Source of the DNA: Ligula intestinalis
Lineage: Eukaryota > Platyhelminthes > Cestoda > Diphyllobothriidea > Diphyllobothriidae
DNA: 64,000 bases
Assembly (NCBI GenBank): GCA_036362985.1
Contig: JAYGXS010000004.1
Coordinates: 33,725,007-33,789,006 of the forward strand
Direction of reading: 5' to 3'
Position numbers and translations under genes: made by a program. Under the pieces are notes generated by a model that saw only the letters and a list, made by a program, of their open reading frames with translations, was not told where the DNA came from and did no database searches. Shown here piece by piece: positions 48,201-52,800 of the stretch (position 1 is the first letter of the stretch; the number at the start of each line of letters is the position of its first letter).

Positions 48201-48824
48201 TCCCGTTAAGCTCGCTCTAGAGCCCAACCAGCAGCCGCTCAACCGCCTGCATGTTATACGCAACAATGCATTTCCGACAAAGACTAGGGTTGCTGACCGT
48301 TTCTGGCTTGTTAGCTGTCATATGCAACCTCGGCGTTAGTAGCCCCCGAGCTGCTAAACCGTGACCGTGTTAATTAGAAGTCCAACGTGCTAACCACTGC
48401 GCCACGGGTTCATTGCCTTGCCGATTTTGATCGGGAGTGTACAGCCAGGTAAATAGGCGTTCACCGATTGGTTACCGAACTAACTTGAAGCTCATCCCTG
48501 AGCCCTCGCAGGCACTTAAATGGCCGTGAGAAGTATATGCAGAGGTAGGTGCAAGTAACGACAGGCATATTTTTTGTTGCCCTTTTCTGAATTTTGTCAT
48601 CCATCCCACCACCCCTCTTGTTCCCTCTAGGTTTCCGTTCTCTGAAACCACCCCTGAAAATTGTTATGAAGAAGGAGGCCGAAGACCGCGCTGACAATCA
48701 TCTGCCGTCCGTGATGACCTGTCAGAACTACCTCAAGTTGCCTAATTACTCATCAAAGGAGATAATGCGCGAAAAACTGATCTACGCTATAAACGAGGGC
48801 CAAAACGCATTCCACCTCTCCTAG
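112..48824 (+). CDS. TRIP12: TRIP12-like HECT E3 ubiquitin ligase, 5'-partial, 18-19 visible exons
   Basis: HECT-type E3 ligase that accepts ubiquitin on a cysteine and transfers it to substrates; in animals TRIP12 is mostly nuclear and acts in the ubiquitin-fusion-degradation and DNA-damage pathways (family knowledge). The exons join as 112-217, 1343-1559, 1640-1718, 2804-3090, 5174-5555, (6084-6170), 7165-7324, 10270-10441, 17427-17877, 17978-18145, 32739-33260, 34509-35336, 38195-38755, 40675-41280, 42482-42679, 42782-43474, 45079-45495, 46738-47152, 48631-48824. All introns are GT-AG and the phases agree at each junction. The visible product is about 2180 residues, against my recollection of roughly 1300 for the matching part of human TRIP12; the excess is Ser/Ala/Gly/Thr-rich insertion. 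The HECT domain starts near visible residue 1740 and the catalytic Cys is about residue 2147. The start codon and N-terminal half are outside the window. UBE3C or HECTD1 are less likely, because the non-HECT regions also follow TRIP12. Confidence 0.95.
218..1342 (+). other. TRIP12 intron
   Basis: About 1.1 kb between phase-1 exons. Short open frames occur on both strands, but none shows domain similarity or codon character. No repeat or RNA gene recognised. Confidence 0.7.
1343..1559 (+). CDS. TRIP12: TRIP12 exon, ARM-region end plus Ser/Thr-rich insert
   Basis: Acceptor AG 1341-1342, donor GT 1560-1561. Taking one base from the previous exon gives [10 protein letters not shown], matching human 'NIAETLHFLL'. 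A Pro/Ser/Thr-rich stretch of about 50 residues follows, then NVLTLMNLI, which joins the next exon to form the '(L)I-S-ELMP' motif of TRIP12. Two bases carry over to the next exon. Confidence 0.87.
1640..1718 (+). CDS. TRIP12: TRIP12 exon, 'ELMPPLP' segment
   Basis: A 79-nt exon with acceptor AG 1638-1639 after a T-rich tract and donor GTAAGT at 1719. It begins with the last base of a Ser codon and reads [13 protein letters not shown], matching human 'ELMPCLP'. It then ends in phase 0 after about 13 non-conserved residues. In vertebrates this position leads into the WWE domain; here it joins directly to the exon at 2804. Confidence 0.85.
1719..2803 (+). other. TRIP12 intron at the expected WWE position
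   Basis: About 1.1 kb phase-0 intron. I looked for a WWE exon (tryptophan pair plus Arg/Glu pattern) between splice sites and found none. Splice-site-like strings near 2157-2245 enclose only stop-containing frames. No repeats recognised. Confidence 0.7.
2804..3090 (+). CDS. TRIP12: TRIP12 exon, helical region after the (missing) WWE domain
   Basis: Acceptor CAG ends at 2803, donor GTAGGT at 3091. After an Asn/Ser-rich lead it encodes [20 protein letters not shown] then CLEAIH, which aligns with human '..[25 protein letters not shown]'. The upstream part ([18 protein letters not shown]) matches the 'RAQLMKEDPELAKSFIKTL' position. Ends in phase 2. Confidence 0.87.
3091..5173 (+). other. TRIP12 intron
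   Basis: 2.1 kb. Open frames at 3477-3743 and 4036-4428 are not in a usable splice phase and have no TRIP12 similarity. The flanking exons join directly to give the conserved RMVFYA junction. Nothing else recognised. Confidence 0.7.
5174..5555 (+). CDS. TRIP12: TRIP12 exon, helical repeats ('YFRKEGV' block)
   Basis: Acceptor CAG at 5171-5173, donor GTAATT at 5556. The first base completes an Arg codon, giving [13 protein letters not shown]. Then follow [20 protein letters not shown] and [16 protein letters not shown], a clear match to human 'SVYFRREGVMHQV'. The rest is less conserved and ends in phase 0 with ERAVQ. A GC-rich exon in an AT-richer surround. Confidence 0.92.
5556..7164 (+). other. 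TRIP12 intron region around the optional exon
   Basis: Apart from the possible 6084-6170 exon, I see no supported feature. A splice-bounded open stretch at 6212-6261 exists but cannot be phased with the flanking exons. A long - strand open frame at 5741-6202 has no recognisable domain. Confidence 0.55.
6084..6170 (+). CDS. TRIP12: Possible optional TRIP12 exon, Arg-rich linker
   Basis: Acceptor GACAG ends at 6083. The frame reads [14 protein letters not shown] and ends near SPHLG. Arg-rich character and position fit the basic linker after the YFRREGV block (human 'LKRKRLPKRGPRRPK'). With a donor at 6171 (GTGTCA) the exon is 87 nt, phase 0 to 0, so it can be included or skipped without shifting frame. 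The stronger-looking donor at 6169 (GTGTGT) would break the phase with the exon at 7165. Inclusion is uncertain. Confidence 0.45.
7165..7324 (+). CDS. TRIP12: TRIP12 exon, Ser-rich linker
   Basis: Acceptor TTTAG at 7160-7164, donor GTTTGT at 7325. The open frame begins [14 protein letters not shown] and ends TLGMTQS plus one base. It has no recognisable domain, as expected for the disordered TRIP12 linker. Support comes from consensus splice sites and phase agreement with the exons on both sides (phase 0 in, phase 1 out). Confidence 0.65.
7325..10269 (+). other. TRIP12 intron with one dispersed-repeat copy
   Basis: 2.9 kb intron. It contains an unclassified repeat copy at about 8598-8760 and a truncated copy of the 'CATCAG' family (without the core) near 9855-9925. 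The rest is unremarkable. Confidence 0.6.
8598..8760. repeat. Unclassified dispersed repeat, copy 1
   Basis: Shares an ordered series of blocks with 10708-10855: TTTATTTTGAAA, ATTCAAAAT-like, CATCCATTTA-type, then AATTGCC. Both copies are diverged and have no intact open frame. Could be a MITE or a 3' LINE tail; I cannot tell which. Confidence 0.45.
10270..10441 (+). CDS. TRIP12: TRIP12 exon, Ser/Pro-rich linker
   Basis: Acceptor TTTGCAG ending 10269, donor GTGTGT at 10442. With one base from the preceding exon it reads [15 protein letters not shown] and then a Ser/Pro-rich stretch ending GRILN. It leaves two bases, which the exon at 17427 completes. Low sequence conservation; the call depends on splice sites and phase. 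Confidence 0.65.
10708..10855. repeat. Unclassified dispersed repeat, copy 2
   Basis: Second copy of the 8598-8760 family in the same orientation, about 2.1 kb away and in the next intron. Small insertions and deletions separate the two copies. Confidence 0.45.
11340..11415 (-). repeat. Retroelement terminal motif with hammerhead-like core, copy A
   Basis: Read on the - strand it has CTGATGA, 19 nt, then GAAAC. The 19 nt can form a helix of about six pairs with one bulged base, around a GCGAC loop. The same arrangement recurs at 39.05, 62.02 and 62.86 kb, always with 19 nt. Flanking text (GTCAGGCGAATAAA) is shared as well. Such motifs are known in Penelope-like retroelements; assignment to that class is inference. 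Confidence 0.45.
12680..12830 (-). repeat. tRNA-derived SINE-like element, diverged copy 1
   Basis: On the - strand there is a tRNA-like 3' half with the B-box region GTTCGAATTCC, and acceptor-like pairing between CTCGGT and ACCGAG. It is followed by the family tail (GACAGCTGGGTC, a variant of the tail at 13.65 and 33.9 kb). Strongly diverged; not a functional tRNA. Confidence 0.5.
13618..13947 (-). repeat. tRNA-derived element with terminal direct repeats, copy 2
   Basis: The head at 13673-13754 (- strand) folds as a tRNA-like cloverleaf: about a 6-bp acceptor stem (CGTTTG/CAAACG), D arm, a 5-bp anticodon stem AGCCT/AGGCT with a 7-nt loop CCGGCAA, a long variable region, and a perfect 5-bp T stem GCGGG/CCCGC with loop TTCAAAT. 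A related 30-nt tag (core AGATTTGCTT) occurs directly at both ends, 13618-13648 and 13917-13947. The long variable region and C at position 33 argue against a working tRNA. Confidence 0.65.
17427..17877 (+). CDS. TRIP12: TRIP12 exon, central helical region
   Basis: Acceptor TCTAG ends at 17426 after a T/C-rich stretch; donor GTAAGT at 17878. Taking AG from the previous exon gives Ser, then [20 protein letters not shown], equivalent to human '..REKIKGWIKEQAHKF'. Near the end, [20 protein letters not shown] matches human '[20 protein letters not shown]' almost residue for residue. The open frame continues upstream to 17341, so an earlier start near 17372 cannot be excluded, but only 17427 fits the phase of the preceding exon. 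Confidence 0.9.
17878..17977 (+). other. TRIP12 short intron
   Basis: A 100-nt phase-0 intron with GTAAGT donor and CACCAG acceptor. Together with the 102-nt intron at 42680-42781 it is among the shortest in the gene. Confidence 0.85.
17978..18145 (+). CDS. TRIP12: TRIP12 exon, central helical region
   Basis: Acceptor CACCAG ends at 17977, donor GTTAGT at 18146; 168 nt, phase 0 to 0. It reads [10 protein letters not shown] and [16 protein letters not shown]. This corresponds to human 'HVFFSSPLPG.. PLLALVHKMNNCLSQ'. It is followed by the largest intron in the window. Confidence 0.88.
18146..21864 (+). other. TRIP12 giant intron, 5' part with decayed tandem repeats
   Basis: GC/GT-rich sequence from about 18560 to 19320 carries overlapping open frames without domain similarity. 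From 19440 to 20200, related blocks recur (see the tandem repeat entry). A tRNA-like string with an ATTCGAACCC box lies near 21178-21235 on the - strand but is too degraded to call. 20330-21860 holds nothing else I recognise. Confidence 0.5.
19625..20185. repeat. Decayed tandem repeat
   Basis: GGGCTCATATC followed by CCC or TTC occurs at 19649, 19748 and 20104, each preceded by a GATTWAG-like block. ACGCCACCATTTATAGGAGG at 19704 has a partner, ACGCTACCATTTGTCGGAGG, at 20159. Spacing is irregular (about 100, 355 and 455 bp), as in an old tandem array with deletions. Confidence 0.5.
21865..22182 (+). repeat. LTR copy 1
   Basis: Starts TGTTATGGGGGC and ends GGGCTATAACA. TATAAA is at 22052-22057 and AATAAA at 22107-22112, giving the order U3, promoter, R, polyadenylation signal. 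Followed two bases later by TGGCAACGCA (22185 onward), a plausible primer-binding site. Confidence 0.8.
22183..23172 (+). pseudogene. Non-autonomous LTR element internal region, Ala/Glu/Thr-rich frame
   Basis: One + strand frame runs from about 22184 through stops at 22418-22420 and 22793-22795 to beyond 23160. The start ([13 protein letters not shown]) is followed by [18 protein letters not shown] and a short acidic helix-like stretch, which could be a gag remnant. After the first stop the frame is about 170 residues of degenerate (A/T)-(E/T)-A triplets, ending in a basic tail. The opposite strand is open for 322 codons of Ser/Ala/Val, a mirror effect of the same triplets. No protease, RT or integrase motif. 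Confidence 0.55.
23173..23487 (+). repeat. LTR copy 2, followed by a second primer-binding-like site
   Basis: Starts TGTTCTGGGGGC and ends GGGCTGTAACA; TATAAAA at 23357-23363, AATAAA at 23412-23417. Instead of host DNA, AGTGGCGACGCA follows and then a short open frame starting at 23500 ([14 protein letters not shown]). So this LTR may double as the 5' LTR of another, truncated element. Confidence 0.8.
23488..25450 (+). other. TRIP12 giant intron segment
   Basis: Begins with the leader-like segment after LTR copy 2. Two small hairpins lie close together: GTGTAGTCT/AGACTACAC arms at about 23606-23634 and TTGACTGCGAC/GTCGCAGTCAA at about 23708-23782. A Ser-rich open frame at 24233-24688 is not supported by splice phase or similarity. 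Confidence 0.45.
25450..27500. other. AT-rich 2-kb block, no genes
   Basis: Distinctly AT-richer than its surroundings, with poly-A and poly-T runs and essentially no long open frames on either strand. It ends abruptly near the GC-richer start of the LINE at about 27.8 kb. I find no motif to classify it. Confidence 0.5.
28400..29240 (+). pseudogene. LINE APE endonuclease domain, broken
   Basis: Reads GCWNVRTF near 28415, CCLSEV near 28500, [20 protein letters not shown], then [19 protein letters not shown]. At 28841-28860 the catalytic 'GD-x-N' reads GA-stop-N, so the Asp is lost and a TGA has replaced a Trp codon. A further stop lies at 28991-28993. A one-base frame change near 29040 leads into QIDYILVG and a preserved SDHV at about 29135. 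A stop sits at 29102. Confidence 0.8.
29241..31385 (+). pseudogene. LINE reverse transcriptase, mostly open but mutated
   Basis: One frame with stops at about 29439, 29613 and 29760, then open for 509 codons from 29856. Visible RT blocks: [16 protein letters not shown] (about 29772), [62 protein letters not shown] and the YADD box in [13 protein letters not shown]. The motif-A catalytic Asp is replaced by Glu (codon 30165-30167, VEFAAAFD instead of DF). The C-terminal section has [17 protein letters not shown]. Probably inactive. Confidence 0.88.
31391..32738 (+). other. TRIP12 giant intron, 3' part
   Basis: 1.3 kb between the LINE and the next exon. Small open frames only; nothing recognised. 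Confidence 0.55.
32739..33260 (+). CDS. TRIP12: TRIP12 exon, central region ('FF..LKL' block)
   Basis: Acceptor ACTAG ends at 32738, donor GTTTGT at 33261; 522 nt, phase 0 to 0. It starts [13 protein letters not shown] (human 'EQFPVKVHDFPSG'), passes a Ser/Ala-rich insert, and has [20 protein letters not shown], matching human 'LKFFNTHQLKCQLQRH'. It ends NALVTVQ, matching 'DPLALVQ'. An in-frame ATG at 32835 is internal, not a start. Confidence 0.88.
33261..34508 (+). other. TRIP12 intron carrying the composite tRNA-derived insertion
   Basis: Of 1248 nt, about 490 belong to the composite element at 33873-34364. The remainder (33261-33858, 34379-34508) shows nothing recognised apart from the T-rich acceptor tract. 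Confidence 0.7.
33859..34378. mobile_element. Head-to-head pair of tRNA-derived SINE-like elements with 14-bp TSD
   Basis: AAGTTTCTTATTTT occurs at 33859-33872 and again at 34365-34378, exactly bounding the insertion. Unit A (33873-34055) has its tRNA-like head on the - strand at 33928-34008; unit B (34056-34364) has it on the + strand at 34253-34333. The B head has a good A box (TAGCTCAAGTAGG), a B box (GGTTCGAATCC) and a perfect GCGGG/CCCGC T stem, but an irregular anticodon arm. The middle junction contains the family's end tag in reverse orientation. Related to the element at 13.6 kb. Confidence 0.8.
34509..35336 (+). CDS. TRIP12: TRIP12 exon, acidic and Ser-rich disordered insert
   Basis: Acceptor CCAACAG ends at 34508, donor GTTAGT at 35337; 828 nt, phase 0 to 0. 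It begins [16 protein letters not shown], continuing human 'AIERYLVVRGYGRV'. Then comes about 250 residues of low complexity with a SUMO-interaction-like acidic patch ([10 protein letters not shown]) and an EEEEGEE run. The human equivalent is the short acidic loop 'DEDSDDDGSDEE'. This is a large expansion and is probably unstructured. Confidence 0.85.
37112..37420. repeat. Intronic direct repeat, copy 1
   Basis: Shares ordered blocks with 37877-38150: TTTTCCAGTTCT, TTTTCTTGCTT, ATATCCGGCAAC (TTATCCGGCAAC in the partner), GATCAAAATAA, ATGCTAAAA, CATGAgTTAGC. Identity about 70% by eye. Class unknown. Confidence 0.6.
37877..38150. repeat. Intronic direct repeat, copy 2, next to exon acceptor
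   Basis: Second copy, ending about 45 bp upstream of the exon at 38195. It therefore may supply part of the branch-point region of that splice acceptor. Confidence 0.6.
38195..38755 (+). CDS. TRIP12: TRIP12 exon, homopolymer-rich insert plus 'YQAVR' block
   Basis: Acceptor TTACAG ends at 38194, donor GTACGT at 38756; 561 nt, phase 0 to 0. It opens SLLAAFGM (human 'SLAAQFLN'). Runs of Ala, Ser, Gln, His and Gly follow, including QQQQQ then HHHHH around 38487-38516. The conserved [20 protein letters not shown] then VRRYS matches human '[24 protein letters not shown]'. It ends SKEDE. Confidence 0.92.
39020..39090 (-). repeat. Retroelement terminal motif with hammerhead-like core, copy C
   Basis: On the - strand CTGATGA, 19 nt, then GAAAG. 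The 19 nt form GG-A-TTCT / AGAA-C-CC, six Watson-Crick pairs with one mismatch and a CACA loop. The helix is kept although its sequence differs from copies A, B and E, which is covariation-like. Confidence 0.5.
40385..40560 (+). repeat. tRNA-related SINE family 2, fragment
   Basis: A head-like TGGCTCACTGGCAGCGCG string is followed by a tail with TGATGACGGTAGCGGCGAA and GTGGTCATCCCAGTC. Tails of the same type occur at 47.4 kb, 54.98 kb and inverted near 47.8 kb. Highly diverged. Confidence 0.4.
40675..41280 (+). CDS. TRIP12: TRIP12 exon, 'W..HTI.Y' block and Thr/Ser insert
   Basis: Acceptor CTACAG ends at 40674, donor GTTAGT at 41281; 606 nt, phase 0 to 0. It opens [16 protein letters not shown] (human 'GIWTKTHTIWYKP'). 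About 110 residues of Ser/Thr/Pro-rich sequence follow, then [19 protein letters not shown], matching human 'EDPSLDVILLLRVLHAIS'. It closes HPILQP, which joins DQFRSHKL of the next exon. Confidence 0.93.
41281..42481 (+). other. TRIP12 intron
   Basis: 1.2 kb; no supported feature. The frame stays open past the donor for 60 codons, but the spliced version restores the conserved sequence. Confidence 0.7.
42482..42679 (+). CDS. TRIP12: TRIP12 exon, pre-HECT region and HECT start
   Basis: Acceptor TTTTAG ends at 42481, donor GTGGGC at 42680; 198 nt, phase 0 to 0. It encodes [13 protein letters not shown], then [20 protein letters not shown] and [12 protein letters not shown]. This is nearly identical in pattern to human TRIP12 'NSKLTAKANRQLQD ... 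CPFFFPF ... FDRDRA'. One of the most conserved stretches in the gene. Confidence 0.95.
42782..43474 (+). CDS. TRIP12: TRIP12 exon, HECT N-lobe with Ser-rich insert
   Basis: Acceptor GACAG ends at 42781, donor GTAAGT at 43475; 693 nt, phase 0 to 0. The first two thirds are a Ser/Gly-rich insert with no human counterpart. From about 43185 it reads [20 protein letters not shown], then [20 protein letters not shown] and LEFYTLIS. This contains the HECT N-lobe signature ([13 protein letters not shown]) characteristic of the TRIP12 group. Confidence 0.96.
43475..45078 (+). other. TRIP12 intron with TA microsatellite
   Basis: 1.6 kb. A short (TA)n run lies at about 44191-44206 and a weaker one near 44551-44568. 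Nothing else recognised. Confidence 0.7.
45079..45495 (+). CDS. TRIP12: TRIP12 exon, HECT N-lobe (E2-binding part)
   Basis: Acceptor CTCCAG ends at 45078, donor GTAAGG at 45496; 417 nt, phase 0 to 0. It encodes [20 protein letters not shown], then [11 protein letters not shown]. After a His/Ser-rich insert come [13 protein letters not shown], equivalent to human 'DLGLDFTLPGFP'. Human residues in this segment form the E2-contacting N-lobe. Confidence 0.96.
45496..46737 (+). other. TRIP12 intron with degraded repeat motif
   Basis: A degraded copy of the CATCAG/CGTTTCG retroelement terminus lies at about 45685-45760 (- strand), recognisable by TTTATTCGCTTGATTTC and CATCATCAATCAG. The remainder shows nothing supported. 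Confidence 0.5.
46738..47152 (+). CDS. TRIP12: TRIP12 exon, HECT linker and C-lobe start
   Basis: Acceptor GACCAG ends at 46737, donor GTAAGA at 47153; 415 nt, ends phase 1. It encodes [38 protein letters not shown] and [16 protein letters not shown]. The last is the HECT '[12 protein letters not shown]' motif. An insert near [20 protein letters not shown] enlarges the loop where human has 'LLCGSKADTWD'. Confidence 0.97.
47153..48630 (+). other. TRIP12 last intron with tRNA-related repeat fragments
   Basis: Family-2 tail at 47360-47415 (AAATGGTTATCCTGGTCTCC), an inverted copy near 47812-47990, and a - strand tRNA-like head around 48365-48415 (AACGTGCTAACCACTGCGCC, the reverse complement of a tRNA A-box region). 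All are fragments. Confidence 0.45.
48631..48824 (+). CDS. TRIP12: TRIP12 last exon, HECT C-lobe with catalytic Cys and stop
   Basis: Acceptor CTCTAG ends at 48630. It encodes [36 protein letters not shown] and the typical C-terminal tail FHLS before TAG at 48822-48824. The thioester-forming Cys is codon 48720-48722, 33 residues from the end. Human TRIP12 (1992 residues, catalytic Cys 1959, from memory) has the same spacing. All visible residues around the active site are intact, so the ligase should be functional. Confidence 0.97.
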
Positions 48825-49010
48825 TGGGCCCTATGCACTCCATCCCCTCTGCTCTCACTGCCCTGTCGCCCGCGGGAGCCCTCTATGCTTTCGCTCCCCC
48901 CACCCCTCCTCTTTTTCCTTTACTGGCTGTAATCTATCCGATAGCATTTTATTTCCCCTTCATGCTGTGGCTGCATTGGCAATCTCAAGAATAAAGCCTG
49001 CGCCAGCCTT
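48825..49010 (+). terminator. TRIP12: TRIP12 3' UTR and polyadenylation signal
   Basis: A canonical AATAAA lies at 48990-48995, about 165 nt after the stop, following a pyrimidine-rich UTR. T-rich sequence follows from about 49020. This predicts a short 3' UTR of roughly 185-195 nt; the cleavage site itself is inferred. Confidence 0.7.
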
Positions 49011-50229
49011 TCTCAACCCCCTATCCCTTGTCCTGGGATCCGCATTTTGTCATCCCGTCACCAGCCGCCCCACTCCCAGTTTTGGGACATAGGACCTCAT
49101 GGAAGTGTCTGAGACGTCTTTCGGGTTTCACCTTCCTTCACTTCAAGGAAACGAGACAATGCTTATTCTTGTTTACTGAAGCGCACTTTAGTTTTTTCTT
49201 CTGAATTTGTCTCATTACTGTTATTCTTATTGGCGTTACTGCAACCGCCGCCGCCACTACTACCACCGCTAATCACAACATCTTTGCTTAGCACTGGCTG
49301 GAAGTTGCTATGACGTCTGCCAATTCTAACCACATACATGCCTATACATACACAAAGTACCTGCACGCAAGCGTTCGCTGCAACATAACCTCTGCCACAA
49401 AACTCGTAATTTTTGGTCTTTAAAATGTTTTCAATCAGTTCGTCTGACTTCCTCTATGAACTCAGGGGCCGCTATGGGTGGGCGGAGTAATTACGTCCGA
49501 ATTTTAGCTTACCTTTCTCCTGTCCTTCTCTCCGTTCTAGGTACTATGGGAATGTCTGTAGATGATCCCTTTTGGTGCGTTCCATTCAATTTGATGGGAG
49601 CTAGGAGCTGTCTTGGGCTGCTCAGGTAGTCTCCTCTGCTCTCAAAAACTCATTTCACCAGCCTAGAAGACAGGCTTTGAGTAAAGTTTGCTTTGGTGGT
49701 ATTTCTGCCAGAGGGTGGTCAGAACGAAACCAAATTTCTGCTGAGTATCAGATATTGATCATCATTGGTCGTGGACTGGCGTTCGTGCTGCTCTTCCTGT
49801 TCAAGCGATGATTACTTCTCCGTCCTTTTGTCTCCTCGGCGGGTTCAATCAGAGTCCTCGGCCCTTAACAATCAGATTGTCCAGGTACCTGGTTAAAGGG
49901 TTGCTCAGAGACATTGGTTGCAACGAGTATTTTCAGCGGGGTGGGTTTCTGTGTTACCTTTATGCTCCGTCAAGAACACCCTGTTGCCTCGGGTAGCTTC
50001 TGCATTCATATATTGAGGGCTACGGTCGTTAGCCCCTGGTGGCCTTATTAATGCTTAGTCGAGATAAAAAAAAGTATGCAATAATATAAAGACAGCATGA
50101 GGTCATGGGTGAGGTCTACCGAAACATTATTGCAGCAAATATGCAGTGGTAAGATTGATATAAATTGAAATCATGAAGTAAAGGTCACAACTAGTCGGAG
50201 ATAGTCCTGTAGAAAGAGCCGTCGGTTAT
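49011..50229. other. Intergenic, nothing supported
   Basis: 1.2 kb after the TRIP12 polyadenylation signal. Open frames are short and on both strands; no domains or repeats recognised. Confidence 0.55.
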
Positions 50230-51290
50230 CAAATTTAAGCAATCTACCTGCCGTTTGAATACGCCAACGTTATCCGACGTCGCTATTTCGCATGGGAGGG
50301 GGGTTACACGGTGGAACCACCCGCTGACTGAAGGAAAGCTTAAGTGGATCTAGGCGCGTACATTCAGGTTTGATCTTGTGCGATGGTTGCGCAGGTGATT
50401 CATGTTTGTAAGCTCTTCGGATTTCAGCGAACAGGCGTGTCCGTGGATAATACGGAATATTCATAGCAGGTCACACCCGAGTTGTCTGTGAGATAGGTGA
50501 CACAAATGTTGCTTAACCCATCCTTCGGAATTAAACAGTCCTAAGACTGTTTACTGGTTTCTTTGCACGTCGTTGCCCATGCCTGACGGGGTTGCTGCCT
50601 TTCTTCATCCATGCTGACATTCCGTATTGCAAATAGGGTCTAAAAAACGTACAGAACATCCCTTCAAACATTTGGGGAGGAAAGACCACGAAAAGACGCC
50701 TGCTCCAGTATATGATTCTCATCGTCATTTGAACGGCCTTTTAGAATATTCAGGAAGCAGTAGATTTGAGCCTGTCAACATAACGACTAGGTCCTTGTGA
50801 GTGTCCGCTTCTGTTGCTGGAGTCTTGTTTATAGAGTACTGGTGTTTGGGGAAACTTATACGCCCAGATTCTGGGTGTAAGAATGCACCTTCCAATGTAT
50901 GAAAGGTCGGTGTATCAAGGTTTTCTTGTAAGTTCTGCGCATTATCGGCATAGCCTATAGCTTTCCAAATTTCAATATCTGCAAACATGATGGCACCACA
51001 ATTCAGACTCTCAATGCAGCCGTTTATATAAAGGAGGAACAGGAGAGGGCCTAAACCTGAACCCTGCGGACCAACAATTTCTACTAGTACCTATTCGGAT
51101 CCTTTGGTACCAAAAATTACCTTTTGCAGCTTGCACGGCAGGAAACTTTTGATCCACTAGGAAGCGTTACCTTATGTACCATATTGCCAAATCTTATATA
51201 AGAGCCGGTGGTGTGGTACGCTGTCACAACGCCTTTTTGAAGTAGGGAAAATGATATCAACTGGGTGACCCTGGTGTGTGTGGCTTTTGT
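50230..51290 (-). pseudogene. CR1/jockey-type reverse transcriptase remnant
   Basis: On the - strand, three frames together follow the RT order of CR1-like elements. A degraded motif A region (VDIIFPYFKKAL) lies near 51250, WIKSFL near 51155, VGPQGSGLGPLLFLLYINGC near 51080-51020, and MFADIEIWK near 50985 where FADD is expected. Then come SGRISFPKHQYSINK, RLFVVFPPQMFEGMFCTFFR, PYLQYGMSAW, and a tail with SFSQRVVPPCNPPP. Several stops and frame changes; clearly dead. Confidence 0.8.
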
Positions 51291-52589
51291 CCGTTCGCTT
51301 GCAAATAAAGACCACTCGTAAGACGCGAGTGTCTACTGCGGAACCATGCTAGGTCAAGCATAATACGTTCCTCTGCGTTTGAGGGAGTTGAACTGCATCT
51401 CCGTGCCTATTGCAGCAGACAGTGCAGAGGAACAGAACTACTGACCTAGAAACCGTGTCTGGCCTGTGAAGAGGATGACTTAATCTGCTACCTGTGCGTG
51501 CCCCGAATGCTTCTATAAATCCATGTGTGCCTTCGGGGATGTCTGGTCATTCGTAATCCTGCTCAGGGAACCAGGTATTACAGTAGTCGCTGGCTATTGA
51601 GCCCACGGTTAATAAGCCTGCCGCTTATTCAGTCCAATTTGGTCTGGGTCCGATGTGGACTTAATAACCGGTGACTGCTGCATTAAGCCCATGGTTAATA
51701 AGCCCGCTTAATAGCCGGCGACTACTGTAGTGAGCGGTGTGGAGCGTCTTGTAGGCGCTCATTGCTTCCTCATGAAGCGAAAACCTTCGCGAGTTTGTGC
51801 CCGCGGAGAGCTCCCGGGTTCTCTGGGTTCAACTAGGCACGGACGAGGTTCACGACTTGGATAAACCCAGTTCTGCATAGGACGGTGTGGCGCGGTCGCA
51901 CCCCTTGTTCCGGGTACTTGTCGCTACTAAAACATGACTAGAACAAAAAAGAGCTAGGAACTACCCTCGGGGAGGCCTTTGACATCACATTAGTTGTCAT
52001 TTTCTGGCATGCCCCCTGCTCGACCAAGTCCAATTTTGGAATATTGAGGTATTGCTTAGGATCGCGACGACTGCTCAATTGAGATACATTCGCGATCGTT
52101 CCAAGTATTGAATAGGGGTGACATGCACTCGACTTACTCACTTAGGTCGATAGTACTCCAGGCCTGCATGAGGTGAGCCAGCACGGTCTGGGTTCAAAGC
52201 GGCGAGTTCAGAGTAGAATAGCGATTCGTTGCTCCGTCTCGGCCTCATTTTCCTAGTTTTGTTGGAGGCAAGGCCACCTAAGGACAACTGGTGACGCTGA
52301 GCACAGTGACTAACTAGGGATTTAGTACCGGACTTGCGCCTGCCACGTAAGCCTTCTTTTCTGCTAAGGTCAGACCTTCATTTTGAGGTGAGTCAGTCCA
52401 GCGAACAAAGCATGGGAGAGGCATGCAGAAAGCTCCCCTCGCGTAAATTAATCCGGAATTTTCTGCAAAAATTGTCATTGTTTAGCCCTCGGTGTGGCTG
52501 GTGGTGTTACGCCGTGTGACTTGGGGATTGTCGTTGTAGCTGTAGTGGAACGCCTACCAATGACCTGTCTCTTTGAGGACGTACTACGC
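51291..52589. other. Intergenic, nothing firmly supported
   Basis: Repeated AATAAGCC-type strings at 51610-51710 (GCCCACGGTTAATAAGCCTG and GCCCATGGTTAATAAGCCCG) indicate a small local direct repeat about 75 bp apart. No gene. Confidence 0.45.
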
Positions 52590-52800
52590 TGTGCGACAGG
52601 GGTGAGGAATTAACGCAATTTGATGCTCACACCTACGAAACGGGCCATGAGATGAACTTCACCGCTTGCAAGGTACTTGCCCACGCCGGAAACAAGAAGA
52701 GCCGAGAATCGATTGACGCTTGGTCCACGGATGGGAATTTAATCAATCGATTCGGTGCAGGCGCACGATGCCGTGCGCAGTCATCTCCGGACGTGCGTCG
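52590..52800 (+). pseudogene. Penelope-like element, C-terminal GIY-YIG region remnant
   Basis: One frame reads CDRGEELTQFDAHTYETGHE, then MNFTACKVLAHAGNKKSRES and IDAWSTDGNLINRFGAGAR. The His-x-x-x-x-x-x-H spacing, the R(E)..(I/L)(E/D)AW block and the terminal NR are the pattern of the C-terminal endonuclease of Penelope-like elements (family knowledge). The RT and the GIY-YIG N-terminal half are not visible. A frame in another phase with a leucine-rich start at 52768 overlaps this and is judged spurious. Confidence 0.65.
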
